15,200 nt of DNA from an uncultured Oscillospiraceae bacterium (GTDB lineage: Bacteria > Bacillota > Clostridia > Oscillospirales > Oscillospiraceae). Shown here piece by piece: positions 1 through 6,725 of the stretch; the first letter of the stretch is position 1; each line of letters starts with the position of its first letter. Where the stretch lies: NCBI GenBank assembly GCA_910587645.1, contig CAJUNA010000039.1:1-15200 (forward strand). Direction: 5' to 3'. The notes under the pieces were generated by a model that saw only the letters and a program-made list of their open reading frames with translations, had not been told where the DNA came from and did no database searches. Made by a program: the position numbers and the translations under genes.

Positions 1-201
1 GCCCCCTGTCCTGGACAAGGACGGCGCCAAGGCTGAGATCGACGCGTACAGAGCGGACGAAGTTGCCGCCCTGACCGGCGACGACGCTAAGGCCGCTGCC
101 GATGCTAAGGCTGCCGCCAAGGCCGCTGTCGATGCCGCCACTACCCAGGAAGAGATCGACAAGGCTATTGCTGATTACAAGGCCGCTATTGATGAGATCC
201 T
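1..201 (+). repeat. Left copy of 201-bp inverted repeat
   Basis: Base i here matches the complement of base 15198-i through position 201. There are only two differences, at 58 (C/T, Asp codon) and 142 (T/C, Thr codon), and both are synonymous. Identity stops abruptly after position 201, within a Leu codon that is CTG here and CTC in the other copy. The repeat encodes 67 identical residues of an Ala/Lys-rich helical domain in surface proteins A and B. It starts at the window edge, so its true length is unknown. Confidence 0.97.
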
Positions 202-2857
202 GGATAAGGAGCCTGTCATTGAGAATGTTACCGTTACCCCCTACCTGTACATCAAGAACGAGGACGGAAGCATTTCTCCCGTAACCAAGCTGGTGGTTGG
301 TGAGACCGAGGCGAAGCCCGTGGTCCTCAACACCATCACCGCTAAGGCTGCCGATGGCAAGATCACCCTGAACGCGGCTGATTTCAAGGCCGATGGCTAC
401 ATCTTCACCGTTGTGGACGTCCAGTCTGATGACGCCGCTGTGGAAGGCACTGGCCCCTGGTCTGTCGCCGCCACGAAGGAAGCCATCACTGTGAAGGCCG
501 TTGTCAACGACTACGAGACCGGCGACCTGGACGGCGATGGGGATGACATCCCCGATGTTGATACTGAGAACCCCGACATCGGCGACATCGTGATCAAGCC
601 CCGTCCCACGCCCAAGGCTGCCCAGACCCTGGCTGTTGGCACGATTTATGACCTGAGCTTCACCGTTTCCGCGGATAAGGTGCTGGTCGAGGCCAGCTTC
701 GCCCGTGCTGAGTACGTGGACGGCCCCGTGGTGACCGAGGTTGCCAACGGCACCCGTTACACCTACGGCGTGAAGCAGACCGCCGAGGGCACCATCATTA
801 TCAAGGCCGTTACCCGCGCGGTGGATATCTCCGCCATCAAGGCTGAGGCGATTGCCGCCATCATTGCCGCCGCTGAAGAAGCCCTGAAGAACGGCGCGCT
901 GGAGAACGCGCAGCGCAACGAGATCATCTCCATCCGTGACAACGCGGTGAAGAACATCGAGAGCGCCGCTGTTACCACGGTTTCCCAGGTCAACGCGATT
1001 CGTGACAACGCGATCGCCGCGATCCAGGCTGTTAAGGCGCCCGGTACACTGGATCCGGACATCTTTGAGCCGAGCATTGATGTGCTGAACGGCACCATCG
1101 ACCTCAAGTACTACCTGGAAGGCAGCGCGACCCTGACCAGGGAGAAGCTGGTCGAGCTGCTCAACAACAACGAGCTGGGCAAGACCTTCACGGTCAATGA
1201 GTATATCCCCGAAGTGCTCGACCAGACTGACGGCGAGGTCACTCCCGCCAAGGCGGTTGTTACTGACGGCAACAGCCTGTACAGCGTCACCCTGCTCCGC
1301 GTTTACAAGGTTACCCTCGATGGCGAGCTGGGCGGTTATGTGTCCGCCGCGATGAAAGCCCCCCTCGCTTCCTTTACTGGCAAGATTCTGACTGGTATTG
1401 CGCCGAACACTTACTATCTGAAGGCAGAAAATGCTGCCGGTGTACCTGCCGCTGACGCCAGCGTAAAGGCGGATGCCCAGAGCGATGCCCGTGGCGAGTT
1501 CACCGTGGGTGATCCCGGCGGCGTTATCGCCCAGAGCGTGAAAACTGCCTGGGATGGAACGACTAACTACACCTACGGCGATGTGGAGTTTGTCTCCGCA
1601 TACAAGGTCAAGGGTGATGGCACCAACACTTACAGCGTGAAGGTCACTCCTAAGGGCACTGCGGCCCCTGTGACTGTGGCGCTTGACAACACCAATGTTT
1701 CCGTCTTTATCCAGACCGGCGCGATGCTTGAGGTGACTGGTACGCATGTAGCGGCGCCTACCGCCCCCTACAATTGGGTGATGCTGATGGTTGACGATGA
1801 GCAGAACCTGGACAGCGTCAAGTATGTTACGGCTGCCAATAGTGCTGTCAAGCCTGTTACCGTGACCGAAAACCTGAGTGACAATATGGATCTCGCTATG
1901 GATTCCTGCGTCCAGATCATTCTGGGCAGCGAGAACCTGGGTTACTTCAACAGCACGGATGCTGCTGCCCCGATTGAGACCAAGCAGACCGGCACCTTCG
2001 TTCCTTACGTCTACGATCCTGTGACCCCCAAGCTCATTGCCTATGCCGCAGATAGTAAGGAGACGGTTGCTGAGTATGGCTCCGTCACTCTTGTAGCGGC
2101 TGACCTCACCGGCAATACCCTCGGTGGTATCCTGACCCTGGTTCCCGCCGTTGAGGTGACAGTTCCCAGTGGTGGTACTGGTGCTGATTTTGAAGATGTC
2201 ACAGCTATGTTCAGCTTCGGAGATCTTGAGGATGTGGCGCTGAGCGCCACCGTGATGGGCAATGCCGCTGCCGAGGGCACCTTCTTCATCGCCCAGGGTG
2301 CGGTGATCACCTTCGGCGCGTGTGAGTTTGACGCGATCAGCGTTGACTACACTGCTCCCGGCGCGAAGAAGCCCGTTCCCAGCGTGACGCCTGTCACCGA
2401 TGAGAAGACGGTCGAGCTGGTTGTTGACGAGGCTGGTTCCTATGAGGTTGGCAAGCTGGATGCGGTGAGCGCCATTGTACTGGCCCTCGATACCGCAGCG
2501 GCTAATGCTTCTAAGTGGGGCACCCTGGCAGTTGCCGTGAAGTCTGTTGACGGTACTACTGGACAGAGTGGCATTACCACTCTCACCTTGGACGAGGTTG
2601 TGAGACGCTACGTCGGTAAGGATGGCATTACCTATGAGACCGAAACTGGCACTGGTGCGACTGAGGCCGCTAAGGTTCTCGGGAACGCTGCCGAGGATAA
2701 CGGTTTGACCATCACTCTGACGCTTGAGGCTGACGATGGCTTCTTCTTCGTGGAGGATCTTGAAGTTACCAACGATAACATCAAGAACATCACCGTGGAA
2801 GTTGCGGAGGATGGCAGCACTGTCACCATCATTGTGACCTATCAGGTTACTGCCTAA
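2..2857 (+). CDS. Large modular surface protein A, C-terminal part (5' end outside window)
   Basis: The frame is open from base 2 and gives 951 residues before TAA. Start codon, promoter and signal peptide lie upstream of the window. The first 67 residues are an Ala/Lys/Asp-rich helical segment resembling FIVAR/DUF1542-type spacers (pattern EIDKAIADYKAAID). A Ca-loop-like acidic stretch (DLDGDGDDIPD) lies near base 525. A second helical repeat region follows at about 829-1045, where the motif IRDNA occurs twice. The rest is Thr/Val/Gly-rich and looks like tandem beta-sandwich modules. I see no LPXTG motif or C-terminal membrane anchor, so any anchoring would be N-terminal. Protein B shares its order of modules: a GTI-[DT]-L block, then a VPAV-VT-SG-TG block followed by GAV-TF. 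The family name is unknown to me; an adhesin or S-layer-like role is inference. A strong terminator follows directly. Confidence 0.85.
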   Translation, partial: PPVLDKDGAKAEIDAYRADEVAALTGDDAKAAADAKAAAKAAVDAATTQEEIDKAIADYKAAIDEILDKEPVIENVTVTPYLYIKNEDGSISPVTKLVVGETEAKPVVLNTITAKAADGKITLNAADFKADGYIFTVVDVQSDDAAVEGTGPWSVAATKEAITVKAVVNDYETGDLDGDGDDIPDVDTENPDIGDIVIKPRPTPKAAQTLAVGTIYDLSFTVSADKVLVEASFARAEYVDGPVVTEVANGTRYTYGVKQTAEGTIIIKAVTRAVDISAIKAEAIAAIIAAAEEALKNGALENAQRNEIISIRDNAVKNIESAAVTTVSQVNAIRDNAIAAIQAVKAPGTLDPDIFEPSIDVLNGTIDLKYYLEGSATLTREKLVELLNNNELGKTFTVNEYIPEVLDQTDGEVTPAKAVVTDGNSLYSVTLLRVYKVTLDGELGGYVSAAMKAPLASFTGKILTGIAPNTYYLKAENAAGVPAADASVKADAQSDARGEFTVGDPGGVIAQSVKTAWDGTTNYTYGDVEFVSAYKVKGDGTNTYSVKVTPKGTAAPVTVALDNTNVSVFIQTGAMLEVTGTHVAAPTAPYNWVMLMVDDEQNLDSVKYVTAANSAVKPVTVTENLSDNMDLAMDSCVQIILGSENLGYFNSTDAAAPIETKQTGTFVPYVYDPVTPKLIAYAADSKETVAEYGSVTLVAADLTGNTLGGILTLVPAVEVTVPSGGTGADFEDVTAMFSFGDLEDVALSATVMGNAAAEGTFFIAQGAVITFGACEFDAISVDYTAPGAKKPVPSVTPVTDEKTVELVVDEAGSYEVGKLDAVSAIVLALDTAAANASKWGTLAVAVKSVDGTTGQSGITTLTLDEVVRRYVGKDGITYETETGTGATEAAKVLGNAAEDNGLTITLTLEADDGFFFVEDLEVTNDNIKNITVEVAEDGSTVTIIVTYQVTA

Positions 2858-2892
2858 TCCCGCGTTTCGTATGCGATAACCTATTCTAAATG

Positions 2893-2936
2893 GCACCCCC
2901 CTGAGGGCTCCGGCCCTTGGGGGGTGCTGTTTTTGT
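2893..2936 (+). terminator. Intrinsic terminator of surface gene A
   Basis: A GC-rich hairpin pairs 2893-2907 (GCACCCCCC then TGAGGG) with 2914-2927 (CCCTTGGGGGGTGC), followed by a T-rich tail at 2928-2936. It lies 35 bases after the stop codon of surface protein A and separates it from the next gene. Confidence 0.9.
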
Positions 2937-2956
2937 TCCCAAATCCTGCCCTCCCG

Positions 2957-2964
2957 CATACACT
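2957..2964 (+). promoter_or_regulatory. Possible sporulation sigma-E -10 element
   Basis: CATACACT matches the known mother-cell sigma-E -10 pattern (CATACANT) and sits 29 bases before the ATG of the spore-type hydrolase. I see no convincing sigma-E -35 element at the expected spacing and no good sigma-A promoter in this short gap. The call rests on one 8-base match plus the gene's probable role in spores. Confidence 0.3.
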
Positions 2965-2993
2965 GGCAAGAGAACAACCAGGGAGGGAACGGT

Positions 2994-4274
2994 ATGGAAA
3001 TCCACATTGTACGTCCAGGGGAAACCCTCTACAGCATTGCCGCCCAATACCGGGCGGACCTGTCGCTGCTGCGGGCGCTGAACGGTACGCCGCCGGACGA
3101 TGGGCTGGCGGTGGGGCAGACGCTGGTCATCCGCTGGGCGGACACGTTCCATGTTGTCCAGCCTGGGGAGACCCTTTCCGGCATTGCGCGGCGCTACGGC
3201 CTGCCCCTGCGGCAGCTATACCGGAACAATTACCCTCTGGGCGGGCAGCCCGCCATCCGGCCGGGGCAGACGCTGGTCATCGCCTACCGGGACCCGCCTG
3301 GCGCCGGAACGTATACGAATGGCTACGCCTATCCCTTCATCCCGGCCCCGCTCCTCAGCGCAGAGCTGCCGTACATGAGCTACCTGACCCCCTTCACCTA
3401 CGGCATCACGGCGGAGGGCGGCCTGCTGCCGCTGGCGGATGAAATGCTGCTGGCCCAGGCCCGGCGGCTGGGGAGCGCACCGCTGATGCACCTGTCCACC
3501 TTGACGGAGACGGACAATTTTTCCAGTGAACGGGCGGTTGCGCTCCTCACCAGCCCTATCCGCCAGGAAGCGTTAATTGCCCAGATTTTGGAAAATATTG
3601 CCGCCAAGGGCTACCAGGGCCTGGACGTAGATTTTGAGTACATCCCCGCCGCCCAGCGGGAAGCTTACGCCGGGTTTATTGCCGCGCTGCGGGCGCGCCT
3701 GGCCCCCCTGGGGCTGCCCGTCATTGTGGCGCTGGCGCCCAAGACCTACGCCCGCCAGCCGGGGCTGCTGTATGAAGCCCATGATTACGCTCTGCTGGGC
3801 GGGGCGGCGGATTATGTGCTGCTGATGACGTATGAGTGGGGCTACACCGCCGGCCCACCCATGGCGGTAGCCCCACTGCCCAACGTGCGCCAGGTTTTGG
3901 ACTACGCCGTCACGGAAATCCCCCGGGAAAAAATCTATTTGGGCATTCCCAACTACGGCTACGACTGGCCCCTGCCCTTTGTCCAGGGTGAGACCAGGGC
4001 CCGCTCCCTGTCCAACCAGGCGGCGGTGGAGCTGGCGGTCCGGTACCGGGCGGAGATCCAGTTTGACGATGATGCCCAGTCCCCCTGGTTCGCCTACACG
4101 GCCCCCGATGGCGTATCCCATGTGGTTTGGTTCGAGGACGCCCGCAGCATGTCCGCCAAGCTCCGCCTGATTGGGGAATACGGCCTCCACGGCGCGGGCT
4201 ACTGGAACCTGATGCGCCCCTATCCCCAGGGCTGGGCGGTGCTGAACGCGCTGTATGAGGTATGGGACGGATAA
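2994..4274 (+). CDS. LysM-GH18 spore cortex/peptidoglycan N-acetylglucosaminidase (YaaH/SleL type)
   Basis: The 426-residue product has two N-terminal LysM domains (about residues 2-47 and 51-97, each starting with a PGETL-S/Y-IA motif and ending in GQTLVI). A glycoside hydrolase family 18 barrel follows, at about residues 108-420. The GH18 catalytic motif is DVDFEY at 211-216, with Glu215 as the expected proton donor. The MTYEWGY (278-284) and YWNL strands near the C-terminus also fit the family. There is no signal peptide, which is typical of SleL/YaaH/CotE-like enzymes made in the mother cell and placed on the spore. In that family the enzyme cleaves cortex or muropeptide glycans during germination. 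The start is fixed by GGGAGGG six bases before ATG. The gene is monocistronic between two terminators. The exact substrate cannot be told from sequence. Confidence 0.88.
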   Translation: MEIHIVRPGETLYSIAAQYRADLSLLRALNGTPPDDGLAVGQTLVIRWADTFHVVQPGETLSGIARRYGLPLRQLYRNNYPLGGQPAIRPGQTLVIAYRDPPGAGTYTNGYAYPFIPAPLLSAELPYMSYLTPFTYGITAEGGLLPLADEMLLAQARRLGSAPLMHLSTLTETDNFSSERAVALLTSPIRQEALIAQILENIAAKGYQGLDVDFEYIPAAQREAYAGFIAALRARLAPLGLPVIVALAPKTYARQPGLLYEAHDYALLGGAADYVLLMTYEWGYTAGPPMAVAPLPNVRQVLDYAVTEIPREKIYLGIPNYGYDWPLPFVQGETRARSLSNQAAVELAVRYRAEIQFDDDAQSPWFAYTAPDGVSHVVWFEDARSMSAKLRLIGEYGLHGAGYWNLMRPYPQGWAVLNALYEVWDG

Positions 4275-4290
4275 GGGCGGCTGAGGCCGC

Positions 4291-4325
4291 AAAAAGCCCC
4301 CGGCCGGATGGCCGGGGGCTTTTTG
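4291..4325 (+). terminator. Intrinsic terminator after LysM-GH18 gene
   Basis: A perfect 10-bp stem GCCCCCGGCC / GGCCGGGGGC (4296-4305 and 4310-4319) with a GGAT loop is preceded by five A and followed by five T. It should work on both strands, but only the plus-strand gene needs it. The remaining bases up to 4465 are AT- and purine-rich and I see no gene in them. Confidence 0.93.
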
Positions 4326-4465
4326 TAGAAAAGAGAGAGGGAGAAAAGAGAGAATTCATTTCTGAACAACGCCATCATAATATAGTGCCTGTCAAAAGTC
4401 AACTGTTCTCAGTGACAATTCACGAAATGTTCACAGGAGGTTCAAAAACCATTCAAAATCCCCGC

Positions 4466-4494
4466 TTGACGAAGGGAAAAATAAGGTGTATAGT
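4466..4494 (+). promoter_or_regulatory. Sigma-A promoter of the marR-ABC operon
   Basis: TTGACG (4466-4471), a 17-bp spacer and TATAGT (4489-4494) give a near-consensus promoter with predicted transcription start near 4501. The start codon of the MarR regulator is 48 bases downstream of that site. Confidence 0.85.
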
Positions 4495-4522
4495 TAGCAC
4501 GCTAAAAGTAAGCATGCTAACT
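4492..4522 (+). promoter_or_regulatory. Paired palindromic MarR operator
   Basis: Inverted arms AGTTAGCACGCT (4492-4503) and AGCATGCTAACT (4511-4522) match at 11 of 12 positions across a 7-base spacer. Each arm also sits in a smaller palindrome: TTAGCACGCTAA (4494-4505) and the near-palindrome TAAGCATGCTAA (4509-4520), with centres 15 bp apart. The element overlaps the last bases of the -10 box and the predicted start site, so bound MarR protein would block initiation. Autorepression of the operon is inferred from this position. Confidence 0.8.
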
Positions 4523-4548
4523 ACCGGCAAAAGAAGGGAGTGAAAACC

Positions 4549-4998
4549 ATGAGCGGGACGCCGGATATAGGGCTATTGATCGGCTACTGCGCCCATCTGG
4601 GAATGCTGTACAACGAAAAGCTGCTGCGCCAGTCCGGATATGATGTAACGCCGGTACAGTCTCATGTGCTGATGTACCTGTTCTGCCGGAGCGGGCAGCC
4701 TGTGAACCAGCGGGATTTGGAGCAGGAGCTGCACCTGAAGCCCTCCACCATCAACGGCATTGTCAGCCGACTGGAGGAAAAGGGCTGCATCACCCGGCGG
4801 ACCAGCCCCGCCGATGGCCGTGTCCGCCTGCTGGGCCTGACGGAGGACGGGAGGCGTAAAACGGAAGCTTTCCAATCCATTTTAAAAGGCACGGGGCGGC
4901 GGTTTGCAAGCTGCCTGTCGGAAGAGGAGGAAAACATCCTGCGGGAGCTGTTGCCCCGCATCATCGAAAACTTGGAAAACGAGGTAAACAAGGCATGA
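4549..4998 (+). CDS. MarR-family transcriptional regulator
   Basis: The 149-residue protein has the MarR winged-helix layout. N-terminal dimerisation helices come first, then the recognition region (NQRDLEQELHLKPSTINGIVSRLEEKG), a basic wing (ITRRTSPADGRVRLLGLTEDG), and a C-terminal helix ending in a Glu-rich stretch. Proteins of this family bind palindromic DNA as dimers and release it on binding small, often phenolic or toxic, ligands. I chose ATG 4549 because AAGGGAG ends 8 bases upstream; a GTG at 4540 in the same frame would overlap that ribosome site. The stop overlaps the start of the first ABC gene by 4 bases (ATGA), so translation is probably coupled. It most likely represses itself and the exporter through the palindromes at 4492-4522. 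The inducer is unknown. Confidence 0.92.
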   Translation: MSGTPDIGLLIGYCAHLGMLYNEKLLRQSGYDVTPVQSHVLMYLFCRSGQPVNQRDLEQELHLKPSTINGIVSRLEEKGCITRRTSPADGRVRLLGLTEDGRRKTEAFQSILKGTGRRFASCLSEEEENILRELLPRIIENLENEVNKA

Positions 4999-6725
4999 TC
5001 AAAAAACTCTGGCCGTATACCAGGGGATACCGGAAATGGATGCTTTCCGGCGTACTCTGCTCCGCCGCCGAGGCGGTGTTCGAGCTGCTGCTCCCCCTGG
5101 TCATGGCCGACATCGTGGACACCGGCATCCCTGCCGGGGACACAAGCTATATTTTGCAGAGGGGCGCGCTGATGGTTCTCATGGCCCTGGTGTCCATGGG
5201 CCTGGGCGTAGGGGCGGCGTTCTTATCCTCCCGGGCGGGACAGGGCTTCGGCGCGAACCTGCGGCAGGCCCAGTACAGCCATATCCAGGAGTTCTCCTTC
5301 CGGAACATTGAGAAATTTTCCACCGCCTCCCTGGTGACCCGCCTGACCAACGACTGCAACATGATGCAGATGACGGTAACCATGGGGATGCGGCTGCTGG
5401 TTCGGGCCCCGGTGATGCTGGTATCCGCCCTGGTGCTGGCTGTCGCCATCAGCGCCAAGCTGTCCGGCGTGTTCCTGGTGGCTTTGCCGCTGCTGTTGGT
5501 GATGATCGCCCTGGTGGTCAAATTCATCAGCCCCATGTTCAGCCAGCTCCAGGAAGCCACCGATGGCGTCAATCTGGCCGTGCAGGAAAACCTGTCCGCC
5601 ATCCGCGTGGTCAAATCCTTTGTCCGGGAGGATTATGAGGAGGAGAAATTCCAGAAGCGCAACCACCAGCTCCGGAACATCTCCGAAAAAGCCTTCGGCT
5701 TTGTGGTGGTCAACATGCCCATCATGATGCTCATTACCTACGGCACCATCATCGCCGTTATGTGGTACGGCGCGCCCCTGGTTCAGTCCGGAGAACTGGA
5801 GGTGGGCCTGCTGTCCACCTTCTTCACCTATATCACCCAGGTGCTCATGAGCCTGATGATGGTATCTATGATTATGATGATGCTGACCCGCTCCGTGGCC
5901 TGCGCCAAGCGTATTGTGGAGGTTCTGGATGAGGTTCCTGAGATCGTGGATGGCGGCGGCTCCCTGACAGTATCCGATGGCTCCGTGGACTTCGACCATG
6001 TCTTTTTCAAGTACAACGAGGGTGCGGAAAAATGGAACCTGCATGACATCAGCCTCCACATCCCCAGCGGCGCCACAGCCGGCATCATTGGCGCCACCGG
6101 CTCCGCCAAATCCACCTTGGTTCAGCTCATTCCCCGGCTTTACGAAGCCCAGGAGGGCACCGTACGGGTGGGCGGCAGGCCAGTGCAGGACTACAGCATG
6201 GAGCATCTCCGGGACGCGGTGAGCGTGGTCCTGCAAAAGAACACCCTGTTCTCCGGCACCATCCGGGACAACCTCCTGTGGGGCGATGCCAACGCCACGG
6301 ACGGGGAAATCGAAGCCGCCTGCGAAGCGGCCTGTGCCGCCGAATTTATCCACCGCATGCCAGATGGCTACAACACCGACCTGGGCCAGGGAGGCGTCAA
6401 CGTCTCCGGCGGCCAGAAACAGCGCCTTTGCATCGCCCGGGCGATTTTGAAGAAGCCTAAAGTCCTGATCCTGGACGACAGCACCAGCGCGGTGGATACG
6501 GCCACGGACGCGAAAATCCGCGCCGCCTTCCGTACCCAGCTTCCCAACACGACAAAAATTATCATTGCCCAGCGGATCATTTCCATTATGGACGCGGACA
6601 TCATCATCGTAATGGACGATGGCAGGATCGCCGGAACTGGAACCCATGACGAATTGATGAAATCCAGTGAAATCTACCGCGATGTATTTTTGTCCCAGCA
6701 AGAGGGGGTGAGCGCAGATGCCTAG
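4995..6725 (+). CDS. Heterodimeric ABC exporter half-transporter, degenerate-site subunit
   Basis: At 576 residues this is a full-length TMD-NBD half-transporter, with membrane helices in about residues 15-300 and a nucleotide-binding domain at about 330-570. Its own catalytic residues are altered. Walker A is GATGSAKST (366-374, Ala371 replaces the usual Gly), Walker B is LILDD (Asp495 instead of the catalytic Glu), and the switch His is Gln526. Its signature SGGQ (471-474) is intact. This is the pattern of TM287/BmrC/LmrC-type subunits: the degenerate ATP site uses this Walker A/B, while the good site borrows this SGGQ. The gene overlaps marR by 4 bases and the second ABC gene by 8 bases. 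It probably exports drugs or other amphiphilic compounds at the cytoplasmic membrane; the substrate cannot be read from the sequence. Confidence 0.93.
   Translation: MIKKLWPYTRGYRKWMLSGVLCSAAEAVFELLLPLVMADIVDTGIPAGDTSYILQRGALMVLMALVSMGLGVGAAFLSSRAGQGFGANLRQAQYSHIQEFSFRNIEKFSTASLVTRLTNDCNMMQMTVTMGMRLLVRAPVMLVSALVLAVAISAKLSGVFLVALPLLLVMIALVVKFISPMFSQLQEATDGVNLAVQENLSAIRVVKSFVREDYEEEKFQKRNHQLRNISEKAFGFVVVNMPIMMLITYGTIIAVMWYGAPLVQSGELEVGLLSTFFTYITQVLMSLMMVSMIMMMLTRSVACAKRIVEVLDEVPEIVDGGGSLTVSDGSVDFDHVFFKYNEGAEKWNLHDISLHIPSGATAGIIGATGSAKSTLVQLIPRLYEAQEGTVRVGGRPVQDYSMEHLRDAVSVVLQKNTLFSGTIRDNLLWGDANATDGEIEAACEAACAAEFIHRMPDGYNTDLGQGGVNVSGGQKQRLCIARAILKKPKVLILDDSTSAVDTATDAKIRAAFRTQLPNTTKIIIAQRIISIMDADIIIVMDDGRIAGTGTHDELMKSSEIYRDVFLSQQEGVSADA

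Noticed and set aside
102..284. 60-residue frame rich in Leu/Pro/Arg, repeated on the minus strand at 14911-15096
   Set aside because: It is an out-of-frame reading of the inverted repeat inside the surface genes. It appears twice only because the DNA does.
3573..4292. 239-residue minus-strand open frame opposite the GH18 domain
   Set aside because: It mirrors the hydrolase codons, has no family features, and would begin inside the terminator region.
4435..4465. AGGAGG-like ribosome site upstream of the marR promoter
   Set aside because: No ATG, GTG or TTG lies at a usable distance, and it is upstream of the only good promoter in the gap.
4540..4548. GTG upstream start for the MarR gene
   Set aside because: It overlaps the AAGGGAG ribosome site that is ideally spaced for ATG 4549.
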